A stretch of DNA of 64,000 nt from Chitinophaga sp. sic0106 (GCF_019219075.1 NZ_JAHUWJ010000029.1:1-64000); one strand, 5' to 3'. Positions 55,645-64,000 are shown, counted from the stretch's first letter. Notes: generated by a model not told the origin, from the letters alone. A program made the numbers and translations.

Positions 55645-55674
55645 CGCGCGGAGCGCGAAGACCCAAAGGTTATG
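55645..55674 (+). repeat. Double-hairpin interspersed element, copy D (degenerate)
   Basis: Hairpin 1: CGCGC-GGA-GCGCG (55645-55657). The second hairpin is decayed (CCCAAAGG), but the spacing and the AAG/CC..GG theme are kept. Confidence 0.5.
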
Positions 55675-55679
55675 CACAA

Positions 55680-55709
55680 AAAAAAGAGCGCCATCGGCGC
55701 TCTTTTTTT
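55680..55709. terminator. Bidirectional terminator between amidohydrolase and tyrS
   Basis: GAGCGCC (55686-55692) pairs with GGCGCTC (55696-55702) around an ATC loop, with A run before and TTTTTTT after, serving both convergent genes. Confidence 0.9.
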
Positions 55710-56991
55710 ATATCGTTTTAAGGAGATAATAGTTTTTCTTTCCTTTCTGGATAAGAATGTATTTATCTCTCAGCAGCACTTCGGTGTTTACCACCTTGTC
55801 AATGCCTTCTACTTTAATTTTATTCATGCTTACTCCGCCACCTTGTACCATTTTGCGGGCCTCTCCTTTGCTTGGGAAGATGCCGGTGTCGGCCAGGAGG
55901 GATACAATGTCCTTACCAGCTTCCAGCTCAGCTTTGGCTACTTCCACCTGTGGAACGCCGGCCATTACATCCAGCAATTGTGCTTCAGTAAGTGACAATA
56001 GTAATTCAGCGGTATCATTTCTAAACAGCATTTCAGAAGCCTGTACTGCAAAGTCGTAGGCCGCTTCACCGTGGATAAATACGGTTACTTCCTGTGCGAG
56101 GCGTTTCTGTAAAATGCGTTTTTCAGGAGCTTCGCGGTGTTGTGCAATCAGTGCTTCCACTTCCGGTTGTGTGAGGAAGGTGAAGATTTTGATATAGCTT
56201 TCCGCATCCACGTCTGTGGTGTTGAGCCAGAACTGGTAGAAGGAATAAGGAGAGGTGCGGCTGCTATCCAGCCATACGGTTCCTGATTCTGTTTTACCGA
56301 ATTTGGTACCATCTGCTTTTTTGATCAGCGGGCAGGTGAATGCAAAGGCTTCACCGCCGGCTTTACGACGCACCAGCTCTGTACCGGTTACGATGTTGCC
56401 CCATTGGTCGGAGCCACCCATCTGCAGTTTACAGTTTTTGGCAGTATACAGGTGGAAGAAATCGTAGCCCTGGATGAGCTGATAGGTGAATTCAGTGAAC
56501 GACATGCCATTATCGCCTTCCAGTCTCTTTTTTACGGAGTCTTTGGACATCATGTAGTTCACGGTGATATGTTTACCGGTATCGCGGATAAAGTCGAGGA
56601 AGGTGATGTTTTGGAACCAGTCAAAGTTATTCACCATTTCCGCAGCGTTAGGCCTGGCGGGGTCGAAATCGAGGAATTGTTCCAGTTGGGCCTTGATGCC
56701 GGCTACGTTTTTAGCCAGTGTTTCCAGGTCCAGCATTTTTCTTTCTTCTGCTTTGAAGGAAGGATCGCCCACCATGCCGGTAGCACCACCCACCAATGCC
56801 AGGGGTTTATGTCCTGCCTTCTGAAGGTGTACCAGCAGTAGGATAGGGACCAGGCTGCCGATGTGCAAAGATGCCGCAGTAGGGTCAAAACCGATATAAG
56901 CGGTGGTCATTTCCTTTTGCAGTTGCTCTTCGGTGCCGGGCATCATATCCTGTAGCATGCCACGCCAGCGCAGTTCTTCTATCAGATTCAT
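55708..56991 (-). CDS. tyrS: Tyrosyl-tRNA synthetase
   Basis: A 427-residue class I synthetase that charges tRNA-Tyr. The HIGH-type motif is DPTAASLHIGSLVPI near residue 40, the tyrosine pocket includes YQLIQGYDFFHLYTAKNCKL, and MGGSDQWGNIVTGTEL precedes the KMSKS loop, written KFGKTESGTVWL near residue 230. The C-terminal S4-type RNA-binding region (about 355-425) has FPSKGEARKMVQGGGVSMN. Length and order are standard for TyrRS. A TAGGTTTG box lies about 25 bp upstream and its transcript ends at the shared terminator. Confidence 0.97.
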   Translation of the reverse strand: MNLIEELRWRGMLQDMMPGTEEQLQKEMTTAYIGFDPTAASLHIGSLVPILLLVHLQKAGHKPLALVGGATGMVGDPSFKAEERKMLDLETLAKNVAGIKAQLEQFLDFDPARPNAAEMVNNFDWFQNITFLDFIRDTGKHITVNYMMSKDSVKKRLEGDNGMSFTEFTYQLIQGYDFFHLYTAKNCKLQMGGSDQWGNIVTGTELVRRKAGGEAFAFTCPLIKKADGTKFGKTESGTVWLDSSRTSPYSFYQFWLNTTDVDAESYIKIFTFLTQPEVEALIAQHREAPEKRILQKRLAQEVTVFIHGEAAYDFAVQASEMLFRNDTAELLLSLTEAQLLDVMAGVPQVEVAKAELEAGKDIVSLLADTGIFPSKGEARKMVQGGGVSMNKIKVEGIDKVVNTEVLLRDKYILIQKGKKNYYLLKTI

Positions 56992-57015
56992 GAGTCTAAA
57001 AATTTGTCAATTTTG

Positions 57016-57023
57016 CAAACCTA
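57016..57023 (-). promoter_or_regulatory. -7 box of tyrS
   Basis: Minus-strand TAGGTTTG fits TAnnTTTG, about 25 bp before the tyrS ATG. Confidence 0.5.
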
Positions 57024-57130
57024 CTGAAATAATAGGAATGGTTATGGAATAAATGAATTTGAACTTATGTACTGTCTATTTTTAATATATGTATAATTTA
57101 CTTAATCAAATAGAAGTAATAAGGTGTAAT

Positions 57131-57169
57131 AAAAAAGATCGCACCTCATCAGAGGTGCGATCTTTTTTT
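57131..57169. terminator. Terminator of the nucleotide-sugar operon
   Basis: GATCGCACCTC pairs exactly with GAGGTGCGATC (57137-57162, ATCA loop), with A and T runs on both sides. It lies just past the rfbD stop on the minus strand. Confidence 0.9.
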
Positions 57170-57183
57170 ATTACACTAATAAT

Positions 57184-58053
57184 TTATTGAATAAATTTCA
57201 GACACACTGCCAGGCTATCCCGCCAGTAAGGAACTTCAATGCCAAAAGTAGCCTTGATCTTCTCCTTATTCATCACACTGTAAGCAGGTCTTTTAGCCGG
57301 TGTGGGATATTTGTCCGAAGTAATAGGTGATACCTTGGTGGTGGCGCCTGTAAGCTCTTTAATAGCTACCGCGAAATCGAACCAGCTGGTAACGCCTTCA
57401 TTACTGTAGTGGTATACGCCACCGGTGGGCGCAGCAGGTTGTTCAAAACGTTGCTGCAGGATTTGCAGTAAAACTTTTGCCAGATCTACAGCGTAGGTAG
57501 GCGTGCCGGCCTGATCAAATACTACGTTCAGCTCAGGTCTTTCCTGCATTAGTTCCTTCATACGTTTGGCGAAGTTGACACCAAACTCAGAATACAACCA
57601 GGAAGTACGCACTACAATGTTATTTTCATTCACATCCAGTACAGCCGCTTCACCACGCATCTTGGAACTGCCATACACGCTCTGCGGATCAGTTTCGTCT
57701 GTTTCCTTGTATGGTACACAGGCATTGCCATTAAATACGTAATCAGTGGAAATATGCACCAGTTGCGTATTATGGTTCGCGCAGGCTTCTGCCAGTGCAA
57801 GCGGTCCCTGGAAGTTCAATACAAATGCAGTGTCCTCATCACTTTCCGCTTTATCAACTGCCGTATAGGCGGCACAGTTAATGCAAGCATCCGGTTTGTT
57901 TTCGCTGAAATAGTTATTCACTGCCTCTGCATCGGTGATGCTCAGCGTGTCATAGTCTGTATAAATCAGATTGAAATCAGGAAACTCGCCGGCTATCTTT
58001 CGGATAGCCTGCCCTAATTGTCCATTACCTCCGGTAATCAGAATATTTTTCAT
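57184..58053 (-). CDS. rfbD: dTDP-4-dehydrorhamnose reductase
   Basis: A 289-residue SDR-type enzyme performing the last step of dTDP-L-rhamnose synthesis, reduction of dTDP-4-dehydro-rhamnose with NAD(P)H. Motifs: ILITGGNGQLGQAIRKIAGE for the Rossmann fold, CINCAAYTAVDKAESDEDTA, STDYVFNGNACVPYKETD and VYGSSKMRGEAAV with the YxxxK-type pair. Last of six genes in the nucleotide-sugar operon; terminator immediately after. Starts 8 bp after rfbC. Confidence 0.95.
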   Translation of the reverse strand: MKNILITGGNGQLGQAIRKIAGEFPDFNLIYTDYDTLSITDAEAVNNYFSENKPDACINCAAYTAVDKAESDEDTAFVLNFQGPLALAEACANHNTQLVHISTDYVFNGNACVPYKETDETDPQSVYGSSKMRGEAAVLDVNENNIVVRTSWLYSEFGVNFAKRMKELMQERPELNVVFDQAGTPTYAVDLAKVLLQILQQRFEQPAAPTGGVYHYSNEGVTSWFDFAVAIKELTGATTKVSPITSDKYPTPAKRPAYSVMNKEKIKATFGIEVPYWRDSLAVCLKFIQ

Positions 58054-58061
58054 GATGCGTA

Positions 58062-58622
58062 TTATCGGTTGTAAGTAAAGTTATGTGAGATATCGGCCAG
58101 CTTAGGCAGTATCAGGTCTTTGTCAGATACCACCGCATCTTTCAGGTCAATTCCCCAGTCAATTTTCAACGCAGGATCATTGAAAATAATGCCACCCTCA
58201 CTGGCTTTATGATAAAAATTGTCACATTTATACATCACTTCAGCGGTTTCGCTGATAACGGCGTATCCATGTGCAAAACCTTGTGGAACCAGCAGTTGTT
58301 TCTTATTTTCTGCACTCAGCTCAATTGCAAAAGACTCGCCATAAGTAGGTGAACCGGTGCGAATATCCACCGCAACATCAATGATACGACCTTCCAGTAC
58401 TCTTACCAGTTTAGTTTGGGCATAAGGTGCCAGCTGATAATGCAGTCCTCGTAATACACCGTAGGTGCTACGTGCCTGGTTATCCTGTACAAATTTATAG
58501 TCGATGCCGGCAGCACTGAAGGTACTGGCATTATAACTTTCGAAAAAGTAACCACGGTGATCGCCGTGTACAACAGGTTCAAATACCAGCAGATCCGGTA
58601 TATGTGTTTCTATAAAAGGCAT
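58062..58622 (-). CDS. rfbC: dTDP-4-dehydrorhamnose 3,5-epimerase
   Basis: A 186-residue cupin-type epimerase. Motifs: FEPVVHGDHRGYFFESYNAS, QDNQARSTYGVLRGLHYQLA with the catalytic histidine of LHYQ, TKLVRVLEGRIIDVAVDIRT and LLVPQGFAHGYAVISETAEV. It epimerises dTDP-4-keto-6-deoxyglucose at C3 and C5, the second-last step to dTDP-rhamnose. It lies 3 bp from rfbB and 8 bp from rfbD, so the three are tightly coupled. Confidence 0.96.
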   Translation of the reverse strand: MPFIETHIPDLLVFEPVVHGDHRGYFFESYNASTFSAAGIDYKFVQDNQARSTYGVLRGLHYQLAPYAQTKLVRVLEGRIIDVAVDIRTGSPTYGESFAIELSAENKKQLLVPQGFAHGYAVISETAEVMYKCDNFYHKASEGGIIFNDPALKIDWGIDLKDAVVSDKDLILPKLADISHNFTYNR

Positions 58623-58625
58623 ATA

Positions 58626-59681
58626 TTATCTTTTCTGGTACTGCTCGCTGTAATATTGTTGATAGGCGCCGCTGGTTACGTGGTCCAGCCATTCCTGGTT
58701 CTGGAGATACCAGTCCACCGTTTTCTCTAATCCTTCTTCAAACTGAAGAGATGGTTCCCAGCCCAGTTCTTTATTCAACTTGGTTGCATCAATGGCATAC
58801 CTTAAGTCATGGCCTGCGCGGTCTTTCACAAATGTGATCAGCTGTGCACTGGTACCCTCTGGGCGTCCCAGCTTTTTATCCATCACTTTGCAAAGCAGTT
58901 GAATCAGATCAATGTTTTTCCACTCGTTAAATCCACCGATATTGTAAGTTTCTCCCAGGCGGCCGTTATGGAAAATAGTATCAATCGCACGGGCATGGTC
59001 TTCTACAAACAGCCAGTCGCGCACATTTTCACCTTTACCGTACACTGGTACCGGCTTATTGTTTTTGATATTATGAATGGCCAGCGGAATTAATTTCTCC
59101 GGAAAATGATGAGAGCCGTAGTTATTAGAGCAATTAGAAATAATAGCAGGGAGATGGTAAGTGTGATAGTAGGCCATCACAAAGTGGTCGGAACTGGCTT
59201 TCGATGCAGAATACGGAGAACGGGGATCATACGAAGTTTCTTCTGTAAAGAAGCCCTCTTCGCCCAGTGAGCCATATACTTCATCGGTAGACACATGATA
59301 GAACAGTTTGCCTTCCTCATTACCTTTCCAGTATTTCCTGGCGGTGTTCAGCAATACAGCTGTACCCAATACATTGGTTTTAATGAATGCCAGTGGTTCC
59401 ATGATAGATCTGTCCACATGACTTTCCGCTGCCAGATGTATCACGCCATCAAAAGCATAACGCTGAAAGAGTGTATCTACAAAGGCTTCATCCATGATGT
59501 CACCTTTTTCGAAGATATAATTAGGCTTGTCTTTTACGTCTGTCAGGTTTTCCAGATTACCGGCATAGGTCAGTGCGTCGAGATTTACGATCTGATAGTC
59601 AGGGTATTTGTTTACAAATAATCTGACTACATGGGAGCCAATAAATCCGGCACCGCCGGTAATTAAAAGTTTCCGCTTCAT
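58626..59681 (-). CDS. rfbB: dTDP-glucose 4,6-dehydratase
   Basis: A 351-residue extended SDR that converts dTDP-glucose to dTDP-4-keto-6-deoxyglucose. Motifs: LLITGGAGFIGSHVVRLFVN, HLAAESHVDRSIMEPLAFIK, HVSTDEVYGSLGEEGFFTEE, YSASKASSDHFVMAYYHTY for the YxxxK pair and DWLFVEDHARAIDTIF. rfbA, which makes dTDP-glucose, is not in the window and must be elsewhere. Length is standard. Confidence 0.97.
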   Translation of the reverse strand: MKRKLLITGGAGFIGSHVVRLFVNKYPDYQIVNLDALTYAGNLENLTDVKDKPNYIFEKGDIMDEAFVDTLFQRYAFDGVIHLAAESHVDRSIMEPLAFIKTNVLGTAVLLNTARKYWKGNEEGKLFYHVSTDEVYGSLGEEGFFTEETSYDPRSPYSASKASSDHFVMAYYHTYHLPAIISNCSNNYGSHHFPEKLIPLAIHNIKNNKPVPVYGKGENVRDWLFVEDHARAIDTIFHNGRLGETYNIGGFNEWKNIDLIQLLCKVMDKKLGRPEGTSAQLITFVKDRAGHDLRYAIDATKLNKELGWEPSLQFEEGLEKTVDWYLQNQEWLDHVTSGAYQQYYSEQYQKR

Positions 59682-59700
59682 GGGAATTGAAATGTCGGTT

Positions 59701-60645
59701 TTATTTTGATAATGCTTTTTTGAAGTAGTCGTAGGTAATCCGCAAACCCTCTTCCCTGCCTACTTTAGGAGCCCAGGATAAAAGTGTACGGGCCTTGGTA
59801 ATGTCAGGTTGCCGTTGTTTAGGATCATCTTTAGGCAGCGGAAGATAAACTATTTTTTGTTTAGACCCGGTTAACCGGATCACCTCTTCCGCAAACTGGT
59901 TAAGGGTGATCTCCTCCGGATTGCCGATGTTAACAGGCAGATGGTAGTCTGATAACAAAAGCCGGTAAATGCCTTCTATCAGGTCTTCCACATAACAGAA
60001 GGAGCGGGTTTGACTTCCATCCCCAAATACGGTGAGGTCTTCCCCGTTCAATGCCTGACTCATAAATGCCGGCAAAGCGCGGCCATCGTTGAGTCGCATA
60101 CGTGGACCATAAGTATTGAAGATGCGTACGATCCGGGTTTCTACACCATGGAAATTATGATAAGCCATGGTAATGGATTCCAGGAAGCGCTTGGCTTCGT
60201 CATACACCCCTCTCGGACCTACGGGATTTACATTCCCCCAGTATTCCTCCGGTTGAGGATGTACCGTAGGATCGCCATATACTTCTGAAGTGGAGGCCAC
60301 CAATATTCTGGCTTTCTTCTCTTTTGCCAGGCCCAGTAAATTGTGTGTTCCCAGTGATCCTACTTTTAATGTCTGTATCGGCATTTTCAGATAATCAATG
60401 GGGCTTGCGGGGGAGGCAAAGTTCAGAATGTAGTCGAGTTTACCGGGAACGTGCACAAATTTGGTCACATCATGGTGGTAATACTCAAAGTCAGGTAAGG
60501 GGAACAAGTGTTCGATATTGCTGATATTTCCTGTGAGAAGGTTATCCATGGCGATTACATGATAACCCTCTTTAATAAAGCGATCACAAAGATGTGAGCC
60601 CAGGAAGCCGGCTGCGCCGGCTATCAGGATTCTCTTTTTTTCCAT
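59701..60645 (-). CDS. uxs: UDP-glucuronate decarboxylase (UDP-xylose synthase)
   Basis: A 314-residue SDR that oxidises and decarboxylates UDP-glucuronate to UDP-xylose. Motifs: ILIAGAAGFLGSHLCDRFIK, YILNFASPASPIDYLKMPIQ, VASTSEVYGDPTVHPQPEEY, RGVYDEAKRFLESITMAYHN for the YxxxK pair, and IFNTYGPRMRLNDGRALPAF. These, and the family hallmark SPASP, separate it from ordinary epimerases. The next gene upstream in the operon is ugd, which supplies UDP-GlcA, so UDP-xylose synthesis is complete here. Confidence 0.92.
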   Translation of the reverse strand: MEKKRILIAGAAGFLGSHLCDRFIKEGYHVIAMDNLLTGNISNIEHLFPLPDFEYYHHDVTKFVHVPGKLDYILNFASPASPIDYLKMPIQTLKVGSLGTHNLLGLAKEKKARILVASTSEVYGDPTVHPQPEEYWGNVNPVGPRGVYDEAKRFLESITMAYHNFHGVETRIVRIFNTYGPRMRLNDGRALPAFMSQALNGEDLTVFGDGSQTRSFCYVEDLIEGIYRLLLSDYHLPVNIGNPEEITLNQFAEEVIRLTGSKQKIVYLPLPKDDPKQRQPDITKARTLLSWAPKVGREEGLRITYDYFKKALSK

Positions 60646-60657
60646 ATTAGAAAAGCG

Positions 60658-61971
60658 TTAAGAAACAACAGGAGTACGGCCTACGCTCTCGTAATGATAA
60701 CCCAGTTCACTCATACGGCTTACTTCAAATAGGTTTCTGCCATCAAAAATGGCTTTATTTTTTAAGGCTGATGAAATTTTGTTGAAATCAGGTGTTCTGA
60801 ACACACTCCATTCTGTACAGATAATGAGTGCATCGGCGTTTTCCAGGCAGTTATACTGGTGCTCACCATAAGTGATTTTATCACCCATTAACTGTTTCAC
60901 ATTGTGCATCGCTTCGGGATCAAACACCGCCACGGTAGCGCCTTCCGCCAACAGGTACTCTATCATGTATAACGCCGGCGCCTCCCGGATATCGTCTGTG
61001 TTTGGTTTAAACGCCAGTCCCCACATCGCGAAATGCTTTCCTTTCAGGTCGTTCCCAAAGTATGCCTTAATCTTTGGCATGAGAAACAGCTTCTGCGCTT
61101 CGTTTACGTCCATCACGGCATTGAGGATCTTAAAGTCGTAATCGGCTTCTTCAGATGATTTAACGAGTGCCTGTACGTCTTTAGGGAAACAGCTGCCGCC
61201 ATATCCGATGCCAGGAAACAGGAAACGCTTGCCTATGCGGTCATCACTGCCGATACCACGGCGTACCATATCCACATCCGCACCCAACTTTTCACACAAG
61301 ATAGCAATCTCGTTCATGAATGAAATTTTGGTAGCGAGGAAAGAGTTAGCCGCGTATTTGGTTAGTTCGGCGGACTTTTCATCCATATATATCACCGGGT
61401 TGCCCTGGCGTACAAAGGGGGCAAAAAGTTCGCCCATCACTTTACGGGCTTTTTCTGATTCCGTACCGATAATTACCCGGTCAGGTTTCATGAAATCATC
61501 TACAGCCACACCTTCTCTTAAAAACTCCGGGTTGGAAACCACATCGAAAGGAACAGTCGTATTGCGGGCTATTGCTGCCGCTACCTTTTCGGCGGTGCCA
61601 ACAGGTACGGTGCTTTTGTCTACAATAACGGTATAATCTGTAATCATTTTTCCCAGCTGATCAGCTACGCCTAACACATAGGAGAGGTCAGCAGCCCCGT
61701 CAGCACCGGGAGGGGTTGGCAAAGCGAGAAAGATCACGGCTGCATCCTTTATGCCTTCCTGTAGGTCGGTCGTAAAGTGCAGGCGGTCTTCTTTGAGGTT
61801 TCTTTCGAATAGTTTTTCCAGGCCGGGTTCATAAATGGTAATCTGGCCGGATGATAATTTCTGTACTTTGTTGGCATCGATGTCGACACAGGTTACATCG
61901 TTTCCTGTTTCTGCAAAACAGGTACCGGTTACGAGTCCAACGTAACCGGTACCTACTACTGTAATCTTCAT
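60658..61971 (-). CDS. ugd: UDP-glucose 6-dehydrogenase
   Basis: A 437-residue NAD+-dependent dehydrogenase oxidising UDP-glucose to UDP-glucuronate. Motifs: ITVVGTGYVGLVTGTCFAET for NAD, LPTPPGADGAADLSYVLGVA, VDKSTVPVGTAEKVAAAIAR, NPEFLREGVAVDDFMKPDRV, and GIGYGGSCFPKDVQALVKSS with the catalytic cysteine near residue 260. Its start overlaps the DegT gene stop by 4 bp and it precedes uxs by 12 bp. It gives acidic sugar for capsule or EPS and UDP-xylose. Confidence 0.97.
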   Translation of the reverse strand: MKITVVGTGYVGLVTGTCFAETGNDVTCVDIDANKVQKLSSGQITIYEPGLEKLFERNLKEDRLHFTTDLQEGIKDAAVIFLALPTPPGADGAADLSYVLGVADQLGKMITDYTVIVDKSTVPVGTAEKVAAAIARNTTVPFDVVSNPEFLREGVAVDDFMKPDRVIIGTESEKARKVMGELFAPFVRQGNPVIYMDEKSAELTKYAANSFLATKISFMNEIAILCEKLGADVDMVRRGIGSDDRIGKRFLFPGIGYGGSCFPKDVQALVKSSEEADYDFKILNAVMDVNEAQKLFLMPKIKAYFGNDLKGKHFAMWGLAFKPNTDDIREAPALYMIEYLLAEGATVAVFDPEAMHNVKQLMGDKITYGEHQYNCLENADALIICTEWSVFRTPDFNKISSALKNKAIFDGRNLFEVSRMSELGYHYESVGRTPVVS

Positions 61972-63107
61972 GCAGGGTTCTGATTTAGAAATGATTTGAC
62001 GGATTGAATAATGTGATCGAGTTGATCAGCGTCCATTTCAGTGTGTATTGGCAAGGAAATCACCTTGTGGGTGAGGGCGTCGGTTACTGGTAAATCAAAT
62101 TCAGCACCACCAAAATCTGCGAACATTTTCTGACGGTGTGCCGGAACAGGATAGTAAATCATGGCAGGTACCTGCTTTTCAGCCAGGTATTGCTGCAGTG
62201 CGAGTCTGTCGGCTCCTTCCAGCTGTAAAGTATATTGATGAAACACGTGGTAGCTGTTAGCTGCACGATATGGTGTCACTATCTGCGGAACGTCCGCAAA
62301 CGCTGCATCATAGGCATCGGCTACTGCGCGGCGTGCTTTTACATATTCATCCAGTAATGGCAGTTTAATGCGTAATACAGCAGCCTGCACGGTGTCTAAG
62401 CGGGAGTTAACGCCCACCACATCGTGGTAGTAACGGGCGGACTGGCCATGGTTTGCTACCATGCGGATCTGTGCAGCAATGGCATCGTCATTGGTAAAAA
62501 TAGCACCACCATCTCCATAACAACCCAGATTTTTAGACGGGAAGAATGAAGTACAGCCAATATGTCCAATAGCACCCGCTTTTTTCTTGCTGCCGTCCTT
62601 AAAGGTATAATCAGCACCAATTGCCTGTGCATTATCTTCAATCACATACAGGTTATGTTTGTTGGCGACTTCCATCAGTGGCTCCATGTCGGCCACATGA
62701 CCATACAAATGCACCGGTACAATCGCTTTGGTTTTAGGGGTAATGGCTTTTTCAATCTGTGCCACATCCAGGCAGTAGGTTTTAGGATCAATGTCCACAA
62801 ACACCGGCTTCAGGCGCAGCAAGGCTATCACTTCAGCGGTAGCAATAAAAGTGAAAGAAGGAGTAATCACTTCATCACCTGGTTCGAGGCCCAGGGCCAT
62901 CATGGCAATCTGTAACGCGTCAGTACCGTTGGCGCAAGGTATCACGTGCTTTACATCTAAATACTGCTGTAATTCCTGAGAAAACTGCTGCACAGCTCCG
63001 CCGTTAATAAAGGCAGAACTCTCCAAAACTTCCTGGATGGCTGCATCAACCTGTGGTTTAATCTTGTTGTACTGGCGTTTCAAATCTACCATCTGAATAG
63101 GAACCAT
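61968..63107 (-). CDS. DegT/DnrJ/EryC1/StrS sugar aminotransferase
   Basis: A 379-residue PLP enzyme that transaminates a keto sugar nucleotide. Motifs: AFINGGAVQQFSQELQQYLD, VIPCANGTDALQIAMMALGL, EVITPSFTFIATAEVIALLR, IVPVHLYGHVADMEPLMEVA and the PLP-lysine block TSFFPSKNLGCYGDGGAIFT, with K near residue 194. First gene of the operon. Which 3- or 4-keto sugar it uses is not clear from sequence. A TAAATTTG box lies about 35 bp upstream. Confidence 0.93.
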   Translation of the reverse strand: MVPIQMVDLKRQYNKIKPQVDAAIQEVLESSAFINGGAVQQFSQELQQYLDVKHVIPCANGTDALQIAMMALGLEPGDEVITPSFTFIATAEVIALLRLKPVFVDIDPKTYCLDVAQIEKAITPKTKAIVPVHLYGHVADMEPLMEVANKHNLYVIEDNAQAIGADYTFKDGSKKKAGAIGHIGCTSFFPSKNLGCYGDGGAIFTNDDAIAAQIRMVANHGQSARYYHDVVGVNSRLDTVQAAVLRIKLPLLDEYVKARRAVADAYDAAFADVPQIVTPYRAANSYHVFHQYTLQLEGADRLALQQYLAEKQVPAMIYYPVPAHRQKMFADFGGAEFDLPVTDALTHKVISLPIHTEMDADQLDHIIQSVKSFLNQNPA

Positions 63108-63141
63108 ATGCGCTGTATATTTTTATTTTGTTTAAAGTGTG

Positions 63142-63149
63142 CAAATTTA
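63142..63149 (-). promoter_or_regulatory. -7 box of the nucleotide-sugar operon
   Basis: Minus-strand TAAATTTG fits TAnnTTTG, about 35 bp before the DegT ATG. Confidence 0.5.
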
Positions 63150-63155
63150 CAAAAA

Positions 63156-63181
63156 TTGACGTTGGGAGGGACCTATCTTTG
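63156..63181 (+). promoter_or_regulatory. Promoter of kdtA
   Basis: TTG (63156-63158) lies 15 bases before TATCTTTG (63174-63181), an exact TAnnTTTG, 40 bp before the kdtA ATG. The two divergent promoters are under 40 bp apart. Confidence 0.5.
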
Positions 63182-63220
63182 TACCTCCTCAAAATTTGGG
63201 TAAAAGTACGCAAGCAAAAC

Positions 63221-64000
63221 ATGATAGCATCTATTATATATAACTTATTTATCAGGTTATACCGGTTGGGGGTAGGAATCGCCGCAACAGCCGGCAACCA
63301 GAAAGCCCAAAAGTGGATCAATGGCCGCCGGCATTGGGCCAGCCAGCTCAAAGAGCAGCACCTGGAAAGGGCGGCAGTGGTGTGGGTACATGCCGCATCC
63401 CTCGGGGAATTTGAACAGGGAAGGCCCGTACTGGAAGCTATCAGGGCTGCCTATCCCGGCCATAAAATTTTGTTAACTTTTTTCTCCCCATCAGGTTATG
63501 AGGTACGCCACAACTATCCCGGGGCCGACTATATCTGCTACCTGCCACTGGATACCCCGGCAAATGCCAGGCAGTTTGTAGAAATAGTAAAGCCACAACT
63601 GGTTATTTTTATCAAGTATGAATTCTGGTTACATTTCCTAACTGAATTGCATACACGAAAAATACCGGTGCTGCTGATTTCGGGCATCTTCCGGAACGAT
63701 CAGGTCTTCTTTAAGCCCTATGGCGGCATGTTTCGCCGGCTGCTGGGCGGGTTTACGCACCTGTTTCTTCAAAACCAGGCCTCTATGGAGCTGTTGCAGC
63801 AGTTAGGTCTCAAAAATATATCTGTCAGCGGAGATACCCGGTTCGACCGGGTGGCGGCATTACTCCAGGATGGTAACACCTTGCCGCTCATCGACAAGTT
63901 TGCCGCTGAAAGCCGCCTGCTGGTGGCAGGTAGTACCTGGCCTGATGATGAACAGCTGCTTGCCGGCTGGTGGAACACGCCACAAAATGCTAACCTGAAA
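63221..64000 (+). CDS. waaA: 3-deoxy-D-manno-octulosonic acid transferase, 5' part
   Basis: The first 260 residues of a Kdo transferase running off the right edge with no stop. It starts MIASIIYNLFIRLYRLGVGI with a membrane-anchor helix. Motifs: VVWVHAASLGEFEQGRPVLE with the catalytic acid, ILLTFFSPSGYEVRHNY, LVIFIKYEFWLHFLTEL, LISGIFRNDQVFFKPYGG and the start of the donor-binding half, VAGSTWPDDEQLL. WaaA adds Kdo to lipid A precursor at the inner membrane, the first sugar of lipopolysaccharide core. It is divergent from the surface-sugar operon, fitting a cell-envelope role. Confidence 0.93.
   Translation, partial: MIASIIYNLFIRLYRLGVGIAATAGNQKAQKWINGRRHWASQLKEQHLERAAVVWVHAASLGEFEQGRPVLEAIRAAYPGHKILLTFFSPSGYEVRHNYPGADYICYLPLDTPANARQFVEIVKPQLVIFIKYEFWLHFLTELHTRKIPVLLISGIFRNDQVFFKPYGGMFRRLLGGFTHLFLQNQASMELLQQLGLKNISVSGDTRFDRVAALLQDGNTLPLIDKFAAESRLLVAGSTWPDDEQLLAGWWNTPQNANLK

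Noticed and set aside
1..64000. tRNA or rRNA genes
   Set aside because: No T-loop-type GGTTCGA blocks in cloverleaf context and no rRNA-like stretches were found by eye; a tRNA scan would settle this.

Overview
The window comes from a Bacteroidota genome, most likely Chitinophaga or a close relative in Chitinophagaceae. The clues are FecR with a DUF4974-type tail, a type IX secretion sorting tail, a secreted GH20 hexosaminidase, fucosidase-rich carbohydrate gene clusters, and Bacteroidota-type TAnnTTTG -7 boxes upstream of many starts. No tRNA, rRNA or CRISPR array was recognised.

Layout. 1-126 is the 3' end of a group II intron (domains V and VI), lying upstream of a TonB-like gene. 1529-8254 is central carbon metabolism: PEP carboxylase, then gnd-zwf-pgl, the whole oxidative pentose phosphate branch in one direction. 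8437-11208 holds an amidohydrolase, a 67-residue coiled-coil protein and an FMN-dependent GltB-like oxidoreductase. 11603-18289 has a secreted GH20 hexosaminidase, a CBM9/DUF5916 outer-membrane-type protein and a thioredoxin-fold lipoprotein-like protein that lacks CxxC. 18530-23303 has a small HTH protein, a LytTR regulator and an mprF-acvB pair for aminoacyl-phospholipid metabolism. 23398-27392 is a three-gene surface or adhesin-like operon ending in a T9SS-tailed protein. 27577-28630 is uspA and a TetR regulator.

28631-29327 has no gene but carries a strong candidate for a small structured RNA on the minus strand. 29328-44770 is a secreted fucose-centred glycan degradation locus: three GH29, one GH95, one GH2, one clan GH-D-like enzyme and one PF05426 polysaccharide lyase. 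It is split by an orphan LuxR-type regulator and has no SusC/SusD pair in the window. 44920-47570 has a small protein, an unusual fusion of sigma-factor-like, transmembrane and TPR regions, and a divergent FecR-type protein. 47855-50596 has mannonate dehydratase and glycerate 2-kinase, i.e. uronate and glycerate catabolism that could use products of the nearby lyase. 51289-55638 is a pair of exported amidohydrolase-like proteins, followed by convergent tyrS.

57184-63107 is a six-gene nucleotide-sugar operon (DegT aminotransferase, ugd, uxs, rfbB, rfbC, rfbD) making UDP-GlcA, UDP-Xyl and dTDP-Rha for surface polysaccharide. It is divergent from kdtA/waaA, which runs off the right edge.

Intergenic DNA carries several repeat families. 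The most notable is a double-hairpin element, seen four times, with a fixed GC-rich first hairpin and a second hairpin whose two arms change together.
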